From positions 1 to 47,531 of the forward strand of contig JBKJUS010000149.1 in assembly GCA_046590575.1 (NCBI GenBank): 47,531 nt of DNA, written 5' to 3'. Under the pieces are notes generated by a model, which saw nothing but the letters and a program-made list of their open reading frames with translations, was not told the DNA's origin and made no database searches. A program made the position numbers and the translations under genes. Source of the stretch: DATLNF01 sp046590575. GTDB lineage: Bacteria > Actinomycetota > Actinomycetes > BP-191. Below, piece by piece: positions 21,275 to 29,523 of this stretch (position 1 is the stretch's first letter; every line of letters begins with the position of its first letter).

Positions 21275-21727
21275 CTATGCCGGCACGGCGAGTCCGAGCG
21301 CGGCGTACACGTCTGCTTTGCGAGGTTGTCCACTCGCCCGCACGATGACCCGGCCGTCAGCGTCGAGCACCAGGGTCGTCGGGGTCCGCATGATGTGGAG
21401 CCGGCGTACGGCGTCGAGATGGGTCTCCGCGTCGACCTCGGCGTAGACGACTCCTTCGACGTCGTCCGCGACCTCACCGAGGATGCGACGCGTCGCCCGG
21501 CAGGGCGCACAGAAGGCGCTCGAGAACTGCACGAGAGTCGCCCGCGGACCAGGCTGGATACCCAGCGCGGCAAGGTCTGCCGCATCGAGCACCTCGACGT
21601 CGGTCACCGGGCGCAGCCGTCCGTTGTGCCGCGCCCGCAGCACCCCGAGAGCCGTCGCGGCCATGAGGGTCACTAGTAGCACGACGAAGCCGGTCATCAC
21701 ATTCTGAGAAACAAGGCCGGCCGGCAC
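21275..21727 (-). CDS. Membrane-anchored thioredoxin-like protein
   Basis: This 150-aa protein has an N-terminal membrane helix (VMTGFVVLLVTLMAATALGV) followed by a thioredoxin fold with the active site SSAFCAPCRATRRIL (CxxC = CAPC) and the cis-Pro loop IMRTPTTLVLD. It matches the mycobacterial ThiX type that accompanies CysA2/SseC. It probably reduces a partner in sulfur transfer, perhaps the neighbouring DUF4395 protein. Start codons GTG 21727 and ATG 21697 are both possible. The gene precedes the leader-peptide promoter on the same strand, so the downstream operon can be expressed with or without it. Confidence 0.85.
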   Translation of the reverse strand: MPAGLVSQNVMTGFVVLLVTLMAATALGVLRARHNGRLRPVTDVEVLDAADLAALGIQPGPRATLVQFSSAFCAPCRATRRILGEVADDVEGVVYAEVDAETHLDAVRRLHIMRTPTTLVLDADGRVIVRASGQPRKADVYAALGLAVPA

Positions 21728-21754
21728 GTCGGCATTCCCTTTGCCGACCGCCGG

Positions 21755-22468
21755 TCAGCGGGCGCGGACGATCACGCCCTGGGCCGTCGCCCCGAACCGG
21801 AGTGCGTCGCTCTCCACCGATACCTCGCGCACGGTGATGCCGAAAGGCAGTCCGGTCGTCGGGATGGTGAAGGACAGCCGGCCGGCGGCACTCGCCACCA
21901 CGGCCGCGGGAAGGGCCGGGCCGGCCAATGCCCGGACGCTGGCGACCTTGACGGCGATCTTTCCCTTGCTGACGGATACGGAGCCGACGCCCTCGACCGG
22001 CACGCTGCCGCGACCGGGCACTCCGACGGAGGATCGGACCAGCACCTTCCCGTCGACACTCGCCGACGCTCTCGGCGAGCCGGGCCGTTCTTCGAGGTAG
22101 GCGTTGAGGTCGGCGTAGGTGAGCGTGATCGACGCGGTTCCCGAGTCCACCGGAACCGCCTCCAACTCACCCGCGAAGGCATCGCCAACGCTGACTTTCA
22201 CGCCGCGCAGGTCAGCAGTCACGAGGTTGAATGCCAGCTTTCCTCGAGTCACGTCGCGGACCTCGACGTCGATCTCCTTGAAACGTCCGCGAACCGCCTG
22301 GGTGAGAAACGGGAAGCCACGGAAGGTGACATCGGGCTCGTCGCTGAGGCCCTCCGAGCGCGCAATCGCCTTGCCGGCAGCGTTGCCGGCGACCACTGCC
22401 AGACCGCGATCGGCAAGGCCGGCTAGGCCGACGAACACGGTCGCCGAGATCACCAGGCCTTTGAGCAC
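21755..22468 (-). CDS. LmeA-like (DUF2993) phospholipid-binding protein
   Basis: This 237-aa protein starts with a hydrophobic signal or anchor (LKGLVISATVFVGLAGLADR). It has the DUF2993 pattern: DVTFRGFPFLTQAVRGRFKE, then VRDVTRGKLAFNLVTADLRG, with alternating beta strands to a C-terminus FGITVREVSVESDALRFGAT. In mycobacteria LmeA is a periplasmic phospholipid-binding protein needed for mannan elongation of lipomannan. Whether this protein has that role is unknown. GTG 22468 has AAAGGGA 5 nt upstream. It follows the membrane-protein gene by 13 bp, so they form an operon. Confidence 0.82.
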   Translation of the reverse strand: MLKGLVISATVFVGLAGLADRGLAVVAGNAAGKAIARSEGLSDEPDVTFRGFPFLTQAVRGRFKEIDVEVRDVTRGKLAFNLVTADLRGVKVSVGDAFAGELEAVPVDSGTASITLTYADLNAYLEERPGSPRASASVDGKVLVRSSVGVPGRGSVPVEGVGSVSVSKGKIAVKVASVRALAGPALPAAVVASAAGRLSFTIPTTGLPFGITVREVSVESDALRFGATAQGVIVRAR

Positions 22469-22481
22469 TAGGTCCCTTTCA

Positions 22482-23258
22482 TCAGCCGACGAGGAGCAAC
22501 GACACAGCGTAGGCGACGGGTGCTGCGACGACGCACGGAAGCACCGCACCGAACGGGCGAGCCAGGTCGCGGATCCGTGGTCCGGCCTCTGCCACTGCCA
22601 GGGAGAACATGGCCATGGCGATGGCCGCGGGCAGGGCGACCCCACAACCCAAGACGGCCCCAGTGCCCAGCTGGAGTGGCTCCACGGAGGAGCCGATGAC
22701 TGCGCCAAGAGCCCCACCCGTCAATGCGGTAGCGCCCAGCACCGCTGCCGGGGCAGACACGACTCGGCTGACGAGCCAGCCGATGAGCAGACCGCCGGCT
22801 ACGCAGGCGTACCCGATCAGCATGAGCCGGTCCCCCCGCTCGAGTGCGTGCAGCGCGAAGAGGTGCGCGACGAAGACCACGAGCACCACACCGGTCAGGG
22901 TGACGGCGAGCGAGGCGGTCACCCGCACGCGGTCGCGCCGCAGCAGCTCAAGAAGCACCGCCACGACGAGTGCGAGAGCGACCACGCCCACGAGATCACC
23001 AAGGCGGACGGTGTCCCCCCGTACGAGCAGCACGTCTGCAACGATGGCGGCAGAGACCGACAGGGCCACGCTCTGGCGCGGCGCAGGTGCGTTGGCGAGG
23101 ACGACGAGACCGCCGGCGACCGCGATCTGGAGCACCGCGACGGCGACGACGACCACGATGATGCCCGCTTCGGCGGCTCCGGCCACCAGCCCTGCCACGA
23201 GGCCAGCCGCCGCTACGACGGGGACGACCCGGCGCGGCGGCGGAGCGGCGTGGGCCAT
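22482..23258 (-). CDS. Polytopic membrane protein of unknown function
   Basis: This 258-aa protein starts MAHAAPPPRRVVPVVAAAGL and has about eight hydrophobic helices rich in Ala/Val/Leu, with few charged residues between them (for example LLRRDRVRV and LHALERGDRL). No transporter or enzyme motif is recognised. ATG 23258 is taken because the first helix follows directly; the frame opens at 23285. It is co-directional with the LmeA-like gene 13 bp downstream, which hints at an envelope role. Confidence 0.75.
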   Translation of the reverse strand: MAHAAPPPRRVVPVVAAAGLVAGLVAGAAEAGIIVVVVAVAVLQIAVAGGLVVLANAPAPRQSVALSVSAAIVADVLLVRGDTVRLGDLVGVVALALVVAVLLELLRRDRVRVTASLAVTLTGVVLVVFVAHLFALHALERGDRLMLIGYACVAGGLLIGWLVSRVVSAPAAVLGATALTGGALGAVIGSSVEPLQLGTGAVLGCGVALPAAIAMAMFSLAVAEAGPRIRDLARPFGAVLPCVVAAPVAYAVSLLLVG

Positions 23259-23292
23259 GCGGGGATCGTCCCACGCTCCTCGCAAGCGGTGA

Positions 23293-25656
23293 CTACGAGC
23301 TGGCGGCGGACGCCTCGTAGAAGGTGCTGCCGGCGAACTGCACGTTGTAGCTCTTGGCCGACTTCACACCGGACATGACTGCACTCCCCTTGTCATCGGT
23401 GACGATGTCACCGAGGAGCTTGCCGTCGCCGTAGAACCGCAGGACGAGCCCGCCGAGACGTTGCGTCGACCGGTCGGCCTCGCTCAGGGTGGCCTGCAGC
23501 GTCCGCTTGGCTCCGTTACCTGAGACAACGAGGACGAGTGCTGTCGTCTCCTTGACCACCATGAAGGCGCGCGTCGCACTCGCCGTCCGAAAGCCGGCTT
23601 GGCCGGCGTACCCGACGACCAGTGAGTACGACCCGGGCGCGAGGTCGGCGATCAGCTCGGCCCGCGCGACGCCCGCCGCGTCGGTACGGGCGCTGACCTG
23701 GCGAGTCATCGGCGCGCCGGTGAGCTGGAAGGTGAGCTCCTGGTCGGCCATCGGGGCACCGGCGTCATCACGAAGCACGGCCTCCAGCGGGAACGCGTCG
23801 CCGTACTGCGCCGCGCTCGCGGCACCGTCGCCGAAGCGCACCGTCGTGGCTCGCACCGGAGCGGTCGTCGGCGAGGGACTCGCCGAGGACGAAGCGGTGG
23901 GGCTGACCGACGCCGAAGGGCTAGCCGACGCCGAGCCGCTCGGGGTCGGGGTCGTCGTGGGGTCCGGCGCGGCTGGTACAGCCCGCACCGCGGCGAGCGC
24001 GTCGACTCGGCCGAAGCCCGACGCAGGGTCGTACCCCGGACCGTAGAGGTCGACCGCCGAGTCGAGGATGGCGTCGATGACAACCTGCGCGTTGTCCGAT
24101 GAGCGCGCTCCACCGAGCCGGTCGTAGACCAGCGCCGCGACGCCCGCGACGTGCGGGCTGGCCATCGACGTGCCGAAGATCGTCGCGTAGCCGGGCTGGC
24201 CGTCGCAGTCTGACGGGGTGGTGTCCAACGTCACGTCGTACGTCGAAAGGATGTCCTCAGCGCTGGCGTCGCACAAAACCACGCCCGCGCCTCCGGGGGC
24301 GACGACAGCGGGGCCTAGTGGGTCGGCGTCGGAGACCTTGACCGGGAAGTTCGAGTACCACGACTTCACGTCACGACGATCGGTGGACCCGACGCAGATG
24401 ATGCCGGCGGCGAGCGCCGGAAACGCGCAGAACGGGTAGGCGTCGTTGCCGGCCGCCGCGACCAACACGACACCTTTGGAACGGGCGTAGGTGATCGCTT
24501 CCTCGACGTCGGAGAAAATCGGGGCGAGACCGAGCGCCGACCCGCCGGTCGGGAACGGCCCACTCACGCTCAGAGACATGTTGAGGACGTGCGCCCCGCC
24601 GTCTGCCGCGGCCCGGATGCCCTTGACGATCTCCGTGGTCGTGCCGCCGGACGCGCTGAAAACTTGAACCGGCAGGATCGTCGCATCGGGGGCCACGCCG
24701 GCCACCCCGGTGGCGTTGTTGGAGCAGGCGCCGATGATTCCGGCCACGTGCGTGCCATGGCCGTCGACATCCTGCGGTCCGTTGCCGTCGCCGGCTGCGT
24801 CGGCACCCGCGACGATCTCGACCTTGCCCGGACACGCGAAGTCGGGGTGGTCGAGGTCCAGACCGGAGTCGACGACGGCGACCTTGATGCCGGCGCCGGT
24901 GGCCCGCGCCTCCTGCCACGCCTGCGGGGCACGGATCGTACGCAAACCCCACTGGCCGTCGAAGAACGTGCGGTTCGTCTTGCTCGCCTGCCGAAAGAGG
25001 GGGTCGCTCGGTTCGAGCGGGTAGCTACGGCGGATCCCTGTCGAAGTCGACCCGGTCGGGCTTGGAGAGGACGACGAGCCGGTGGAGGCGGAACTCGTCG
25101 GCGAGGCCGTCACGGTCGGCGTCGCAGTGGATCCACCGGACTGAGTTACGCGGACAGCGGCCGTCGTACCGACCCCGTCGACGGTGTAGACGACCAGGTG
25201 CCGATCAGTGGCAGTCAGCGCGAACGTGATGTCCAGCCGATCGGTGGGGCTCTCTACGCGGCTGAAGGAGCAGTCAGCGGCGTAGACGAACGCGCCCATG
25301 TTCGTGTCGCCAGCCGGATCGGTGCCGCTGACCCGCACCGACGCACCGGCGACGGCGACGGCCGTCGGCAGTGAGAAGACGTAGGCGTCGACCCCCTGCT
25401 GGGTGGGGGCGTCGGGGCAGGTCAGCTGGAACTCGCTGTCGGTGGCCACGCTTCCGGCCGGTGCCGGGTTGTCGATCATGCCGCTCGCCAGGTAGTCGCC
25501 AGCCGCCTGCGACGGACCAGCTACGAGCGCGGCGGCGCCGGCCGCGATCGCTACGGGGAAGGCCGTCAGGCGAGCGGCCCGGACGACCCAACCGGGACTT
25601 GCGCTCTGCCGGTGACGGCCACGCCGGGCGGCGTTGATGGAATGGCTGACCGGCAC
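23293..25656 (-). CDS. Secreted S8 family serine protease (subtilase)
   Basis: This 787-aa protein has a basic start and a signal-like hydrophobic stretch (about 25-50, ending GPSQA). A beta-rich N-terminal domain and a Ser/Thr/Pro linker (about 170-205) precede the peptidase S8 domain (about 235-560). The catalytic triad is Asp263 (VAVVDSGLD), His300 (DGHGTHVAG) and Ser497 (GTSMASPHVAG), with the oxyanion Asn in VLVAAAGND. A second Pro/Ser/Thr-rich linker (about 570-600) leads to C-terminal Ig-like beta domains. It should be exported and degrade proteins outside the cell. GTG 25656 follows GAGGAGG by 10 nt; the frame is open to 25818. It is not closely similar to the two subtilases at 37-42 kb. 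Confidence 0.9.
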   Translation of the reverse strand: MPVSHSINAARRGRHRQSASPGWVVRAARLTAFPVAIAAGAAALVAGPSQAAGDYLASGMIDNPAPAGSVATDSEFQLTCPDAPTQQGVDAYVFSLPTAVAVAGASVRVSGTDPAGDTNMGAFVYAADCSFSRVESPTDRLDITFALTATDRHLVVYTVDGVGTTAAVRVTQSGGSTATPTVTASPTSSASTGSSSSPSPTGSTSTGIRRSYPLEPSDPLFRQASKTNRTFFDGQWGLRTIRAPQAWQEARATGAGIKVAVVDSGLDLDHPDFACPGKVEIVAGADAAGDGNGPQDVDGHGTHVAGIIGACSNNATGVAGVAPDATILPVQVFSASGGTTTEIVKGIRAAADGGAHVLNMSLSVSGPFPTGGSALGLAPIFSDVEEAITYARSKGVVLVAAAGNDAYPFCAFPALAAGIICVGSTDRRDVKSWYSNFPVKVSDADPLGPAVVAPGGAGVVLCDASAEDILSTYDVTLDTTPSDCDGQPGYATIFGTSMASPHVAGVAALVYDRLGGARSSDNAQVVIDAILDSAVDLYGPGYDPASGFGRVDALAAVRAVPAAPDPTTTPTPSGSASASPSASVSPTASSSASPSPTTAPVRATTVRFGDGAASAAQYGDAFPLEAVLRDDAGAPMADQELTFQLTGAPMTRQVSARTDAAGVARAELIADLAPGSYSLVVGYAGQAGFRTASATRAFMVVKETTALVLVVSGNGAKRTLQATLSEADRSTQRLGGLVLRFYGDGKLLGDIVTDDKGSAVMSGVKSAKSYNVQFAGSTFYEASAASS

Positions 25657-25859
25657 GGGCTGGGCCTCCTCGTCTGCAAGGTCCAGCCCGCCCGGCCGAC
25701 CGAAGCCGGGCGCGCACGCGTGAGCCACCGCGGGCCGCGGTACCTCGAAGGACCCCTCTGGGACCGGCGACCGAATCCGGTCGGCCGGGTGCAGCTGATG
25801 TGGCGCCGTCTTCGCCATCGCCAGGACCGACTCCTGCCGCGCGTTCGGACGAACTTCGC

Positions 25860-26114
25860 TCAGCCGCCGGCGAAGGGCGGCAGCACCTCGACGACCGCGT
25901 CGTCGTCGAGCGAAATCTCGCGGTGCGGCCGGGCGCCGACCGGGTGCCCGTCGACGAGGTACGACGACCGCGCGAGCACCTGCGCGAACCGCTCGCCTCG
26001 TGACGACCGGGCCCAGTCGAGAGCCTCGGCCAGCGTGGTGGCGACGTACTCCTCGTCCGTGCAGCCGGCCGCCTCACGTGCGGCCGCCCAGTACCGCAGC
26101 ACCCCGCGAGCCAT
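25860..26114 (-). CDS. MoaD/ThiS family sulfur-carrier-like protein
   Basis: This 84-aa protein has a beta-grasp ubiquitin-like pattern: VLRYWAAAREAAG at the start, a central helix (TLAEALDWARSS), SYLVDGHPVG, and the C-terminal DDDAVVEVLPPFAGG. The terminal Gly-Gly is what MoaD needs for adenylation and thiocarboxylation in molybdopterin synthesis. No moaE or moeB is nearby, so the partner is elsewhere. A molybdopterin enzyme is encoded at 44.2-45.8 kb. Its ATG overlaps the stop of the hydrolase gene (TGATG). The 203-bp gap to the subtilase holds nothing recognisable. Confidence 0.87.
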   Translation of the reverse strand: MARGVLRYWAAAREAAGCTDEEYVATTLAEALDWARSSRGERFAQVLARSSYLVDGHPVGARPHREISLDDDAVVEVLPPFAGG

Positions 26115-26917
26115 CAATGCACCTCGGCCCGGGACAGGAGCACGGGCAGGTGCCGGCCGATCCGGTCCACCAGCGCCGGCGTCGCCGCTGACTCGGCGTG
26201 ACCGAACCCGGGCACGATCCACAGCTCAGCCGGCTCACCAGCTGCCGCGATCAGCGCGCGCGGATGGTCAAGAGAGAAGTAGGCGTCCCGATCCCCATGC
26301 ACCACCAGAAGCGGGGTCGGCGAGATTCGACCGACGACCTCCACCGGAGCGGCAGGTTCCTCGTCCCAGCGATCGACCAACCGGGTGCGCAGGACGTGAC
26401 GCGACACCTGCCGGCCCGCCGGCCGCTCGACCAGCCAGTGCAGCCGACGCATCGGCCTCGTGTCGCGCACGCCCCACCTACTGGTGGCGCTGACGCACAC
26501 CACGGCGTCCACCCCACCATGCAGAGCCGCCTGTCGCAGCACCGCAGAGCCGCCCATCGACCACCCGCACGTGATGACCTGGCGGTAGCCGAGATCTCGA
26601 GTGGCAGCCACCACTGCGTCGACGTCGAGCACCTCAAGCTCGCCCAGCGAGGATCGACCCTCCGACGCGCCGTGGCCCCGGAAGTCGAACGCGACGACGC
26701 CGGCGTACGACGCGAGACGCCGCGCGACACGGGCCTGCCATGTCTTGGTGTGCGCGCCGCCGAAGCCGTGGGCCAGGACGACGGCTACCTCGAAGCCGCT
26801 CGGGTCGGAAGTTCGGGGCAGGTGGGTAGCGGCGAGCGCCACGCCGTCGACAGCGCGCAGCGCGACGCGCACCGCTCCCGCACCCATGACGTCCGCCGGC
26901 TGTCGGGCTGCTCTCAC
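26114..26917 (-). CDS. Alpha/beta hydrolase
   Basis: This protein of up to 267 aa has the alpha/beta-hydrolase signature: VVLAHGFGGAHTKTWQ as oxyanion region, VVAFDFRGHGASEG, the nucleophile elbow CGWSMGGSAV with the catalytic Ser, a late Asp in LLVVHGDRDAYF, and His in PGFGHAES. It has no signal sequence. The substrate is unknown. The start may be GTG 26917 or ATG 26887 (the family pattern begins with AVRVALRAVDG). The stop overlaps the MoaD-like ATG, so both are co-translated. It is divergent from glnR. Confidence 0.87.
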   Translation of the reverse strand: MRAARQPADVMGAGAVRVALRAVDGVALAATHLPRTSDPSGFEVAVVLAHGFGGAHTKTWQARVARRLASYAGVVAFDFRGHGASEGRSSLGELEVLDVDAVVAATRDLGYRQVITCGWSMGGSAVLRQAALHGGVDAVVCVSATSRWGVRDTRPMRRLHWLVERPAGRQVSRHVLRTRLVDRWDEEPAAPVEVVGRISPTPLLVVHGDRDAYFSLDHPRALIAAAGEPAELWIVPGFGHAESAATPALVDRIGRHLPVLLSRAEVH

Positions 26918-26938
26918 GTCGGGTATCGTGCCTCATGC

Positions 26939-26969
26939 GGGTCCCGGGCAGCGCAGCCCTCCGGGACCC
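26939..26969 (+). promoter_or_regulatory. Perfect 9-bp hairpin upstream of glnR
   Basis: GGGTCCCGG (26939-26947) and CCGGGACCC (26961-26969) form a perfect stem with a 13-nt loop, followed by TTTGCTG, 33 bp before the glnR start codon. It could be a weak attenuator of glnR, a terminator for transcripts entering from the left, or a protein site. No known riboswitch is recognised. Confidence 0.45.
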
Positions 26970-27002
26970 TTTGCTGTACCCGGGAAAAGGAAGTGGGATC
27001 CG

Positions 27003-27734
27003 GTGAGCGTGCTCCTCGTGCTGACGACCGAATCCACGGTGACCGCCGTGCTGCCGTCCCTCGGACTGCTCGCCCACGCGACCCGCACCGCCCCGCCCGA
27101 CGGCGCTTCACTGGTCGATGCGGCGCCCTGCGATGCGCTGCTGGTCGACGGCCGGTCGCAGCTCGCTGGCGCGCGTGCCTTGTGTCGCCTGCTGCGCACC
27201 ACGGGCCTCGACGTGCCCCTGATCGTGGTCCTGACAGAAGGTGGACTCGCCGGCCTCACCGGCGACTGGGGCGTCGACGACGTGCTGCTCGACTCGGCCG
27301 GACCCGCGGAGATCGAGGCCCGACTCCGGCTCGCGAGCGCCCGGGTCCGCGGGGACCGCGCCGCCGACGATGTTGACGACGGGGTCATCCGTCGGGGCGA
27401 GCTCTCCATCGATGAGACGACCTACCAGGCTCGCCTGCGCTCGGAGCCGTTGGATCTGACGTTCAAGGAGTTCGAGCTGCTCAAACACCTCGCTCAGCAC
27501 CCCGGGCGAGTGTTCTCGCGCGCTCAACTGCTGCAGGAGGTCTGGGGCTACGACTACTACGGCGGCACGCGCACGGTCGACGTCCACGTACGTCGGCTGC
27601 GGGCCAAGCTCGGCGCCGAGCACGAAGCATTGATCGGCACTGTGCGCCACGTCGGATACAAGTTCGTCAGCCCGCCGCTCAATGAGGTCCTGCCGAACAC
27701 CACATCGGTCGAGGCGCCGGTTTCACTGCCTTAG
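27003..27734 (+). CDS. glnR: GlnR-type nitrogen regulator (orphan OmpR-family response regulator)
   Basis: This 243-aa protein has an atypical receiver half (1-115: LLVDGRSQL, LCRLLRTTGLDVPLIVVLTE, DWGVDDVLLDSAGPAEIEAR). The C-terminal OmpR winged helix (about 135-230) contains LTFKEFELLKHLAQHPGRVF, LLQEVWGYDYYGGTRTVDVH and VRRLRAKLGAEHE. The receiver sequence matches GlnR of streptomycetes and related actinobacteria in its distinctive segments rather than typical phosphorylated receivers. GlnR activates or represses ammonium assimilation genes. GTG 27003 follows AAAGGAAGTGGG. It is followed 10 bp later by mshD, the same neighbourhood known in other actinobacteria. Confidence 0.9.
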   Translation: MSVLLVLTTESTVTAVLPSLGLLAHATRTAPPDGASLVDAAPCDALLVDGRSQLAGARALCRLLRTTGLDVPLIVVLTEGGLAGLTGDWGVDDVLLDSAGPAEIEARLRLASARVRGDRAADDVDDGVIRRGELSIDETTYQARLRSEPLDLTFKEFELLKHLAQHPGRVFSRAQLLQEVWGYDYYGGTRTVDVHVRRLRAKLGAEHEALIGTVRHVGYKFVSPPLNEVLPNTTSVEAPVSLP

Positions 27735-27737
27735 GGT
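27732..27737 (+). promoter_or_regulatory. -10 element for a leaderless mshD transcript
   Basis: TAGGGT overlaps the glnR stop codon and is followed after 7 nt (GGCAAGC) by the mshD ATG. No ribosome binding site is present. This suggests mshD has its own leaderless transcript besides any glnR read-through. Confidence 0.45.
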
Positions 27738-27744
27738 GGCAAGC

Positions 27745-28713
27745 ATGGCCACTCCTTCTCCCGACGAGTGGCACCTCGATGTGCTGGGTCGACTCGAGCC
27801 GGGGCCGGCCGCGGCGACGCTTGCCCTCCTTGATGCGGCGGCGGACGCCGACGGGGTCCTACCTCTGTCGGAGCACGCCTGGCTGCATCTGCGCCAGGGC
27901 GGGGACGTAGCTGCGTACAACATCTTGCTGTGGCATGGCGGAACGCTGGCCGGCTACGCCCACCTCGATCCGACCGACCGGTTCGAAGGCAGCAGCGGTG
28001 AGCTGGTGGTGCATCCCGAGCACCGCCGCCACGGCCATGGCCGGGCACTGGTCGAACGCCTCGTCGCCCTGTCGTCCGACGGCCGGCTGCGGCTGTGGGC
28101 GCACGGGGCGCACGCCGGCGCGGCACGCCTCGCCGAGGGGCTCGGGTTCGACCGGACGCGGGTGCTCTGGCAGATGCGCCGCTCGCTGCTCGCACCGCTC
28201 CCACCTGCCGCGTTGCCTGACGGGGTCACGGTGCGCACTTTCGTCGTCGGACAAGACGAGCAGGCCTGGATCACGGTGAACAACCGGGCCTTCGCCGCAC
28301 ATCCCGACCAGTCGGAGTGGACTCTTGGGGATCTCCAGGTGCGGATCGAGGAGGACTGGTTCGATCCGGCCGGCTTCTTCCTGGCCGAGCGCGACGGCCG
28401 GCTGATCGGCTTTCACTGGACCAAGGTCCACGGCGGCTCGCACATGCACGAGCACGACGGGGAGCCGCACTCCCACGACCACGACCACGTTGCACTTGGT
28501 GAGGTCTACGTGGTGGGCGTCGACCCGACTGCCCAAGGCACTGGGTTAGGGCCGGCACTGACCAGGCTCGGACTGGCCCACCTGCGACAACGCGGTCTGT
28601 CCCAGGCGATGCTCTTCGTCGACGAGGTCAACACCAACGCCATCCGAATCTACGAGCGCCTCGGCTTCACCCGCTGGGACACCGACGTCCTCTTCCGCCG
28701 CCGTACGCCGTGA
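27745..28713 (+). CDS. mshD: Mycothiol synthase (MshD)
   Basis: This 322-aa protein consists of two GNAT domains, as in MshD, which acetylates Cys-GlcN-Ins with acetyl-CoA to make mycothiol. Domain 1 (about 1-150) has GELVVHPEHRRHGHGRALVE. Domain 2 (about 160-322) has FHWTKVH, GEVYVVGVDPTAQGTGLGPA and the end INxYERLGF-like segment NAIRIYERLGFTRWDTDVLF. An unusual insertion at residues 229-248 holds eight histidines (HMHEHDGEPHSHDHDH core) exactly between FHWTKV and LGEVYVV. The ATG at 27745 is preceded by a -10-like TAGGGT. It follows glnR closely and converges with the anti-sigma gene. Confidence 0.92.
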   Translation: MATPSPDEWHLDVLGRLEPGPAAATLALLDAAADADGVLPLSEHAWLHLRQGGDVAAYNILLWHGGTLAGYAHLDPTDRFEGSSGELVVHPEHRRHGHGRALVERLVALSSDGRLRLWAHGAHAGAARLAEGLGFDRTRVLWQMRRSLLAPLPPAALPDGVTVRTFVVGQDEQAWITVNNRAFAAHPDQSEWTLGDLQVRIEEDWFDPAGFFLAERDGRLIGFHWTKVHGGSHMHEHDGEPHSHDHDHVALGEVYVVGVDPTAQGTGLGPALTRLGLAHLRQRGLSQAMLFVDEVNTNAIRIYERLGFTRWDTDVLFRRRTP

Positions 28714-28734
28714 TCGGACCGGAGGTAGGGCGGG

Positions 28735-29523
28735 CTAGACGGCCGGGAGGACGGCACGGATGATCTCCCGGCCGGAGAGGTCGAAGACGCGGAAGCCGGT
28801 GGCGTCAGAGCGCAGCACCGAAGCGTTGAGGTTGCACTTGGCCGTCTTCGCACCGGTCCCGACGAACCCGCCCGCACTCACCTCACGCCCCTGCGCATCG
28901 AGCACGACCGCGCGGTAGCGCTCGCCGACCGGCAGACCGGTCGCGTCGAGCTTGATCTCGACTCCCCACGTGTGCGGCACGAGGTTGGCAGTGGCCTGCA
29001 CACCCTCCGTGAGCGACGCGACGGCCACCACCTCGAGCGGTACGACGGGCTTCGTCGGCTCGCCGTCACGGTTGCCGATCACGACGCCTACGAGGAGCGC
29101 CGCGACCACCGCTGCAGCACTGAGGGCGCGCGCCGGCCACGCCGACGGCTGCGGTGCAGCACGTCGATGCGATCGGCGAACGAGCGGCACAACATCGTTC
29201 TGGGTCGAGACATCGCCTTGGGTCGAGACATCGTCCTGTCTGTCGTCGACAGCGGCCCGCGCCGGAAGCGCCGCAACGATCCGGGCGCCGAGATCAGCCG
29301 ACGGCTGCTCCAGGAAGCCGAGCCGCGCCGGGTCGACGTCTTGAAGAAGAGCGGCCAGCGGTTGAAGTCCGACGAGCTCGGCCCGGCAGCTCTCGCACGT
29401 GGTCAGGTGCGCATCGAGGTGTTGCGCCTCGAGCGGGTCGAGGCGGCCCGTGACGTAGGCGCCGAGCTCTTCCTGGAAGCGGGCGTGCGGGTCGTTGCCG
29501 CGGCCGCTCAGGTCGGTCGTCAC
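28735..29523 (-). CDS. Anti-sigma factor (zinc-binding, membrane-spanning)
   Basis: This 262-aa protein has an N-terminal anti-sigma domain (10-85) with the zinc motif HLDAHLTTCESCRAE (HxxxCxxC). A variable linker (85-135) follows, with a short duplication VSTQGDVSTQND reflected in a DNA repeat, then one transmembrane helix (about 145-165: ALSAAAVVAALLVGVVIG) and an RskA-like extracytoplasmic beta domain (175-262). It should hold the upstream ECF sigma factor inactive and release it after proteolysis or a redox signal. GTG 29523 overlaps the sigma stop codon, typical of a sigma/anti-sigma pair. Confidence 0.87.
   Translation of the reverse strand: MTTDLSGRGNDPHARFQEELGAYVTGRLDPLEAQHLDAHLTTCESCRAELVGLQPLAALLQDVDPARLGFLEQPSADLGARIVAALPARAAVDDRQDDVSTQGDVSTQNDVVPLVRRSHRRAAPQPSAWPARALSAAAVVAALLVGVVIGNRDGEPTKPVVPLEVVAVASLTEGVQATANLVPHTWGVEIKLDATGLPVGERYRAVVLDAQGREVSAGGFVGTGAKTAKCNLNASVLRSDATGFRVFDLSGREIIRAVLPAV

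Noticed and set aside
22119..23378. 419-aa plus-strand frame
   Set aside because: Antisense of the LmeA-like and membrane-protein genes; low-complexity Arg/His/Asp-rich sequence.
29198..29240. Short tandem DNA repeat in the anti-sigma gene as a possible phase-variable site
   Set aside because: Only two copies of about 18 bp, in frame (encoding VSTQ twice); not a homopolymer or multi-copy tract.
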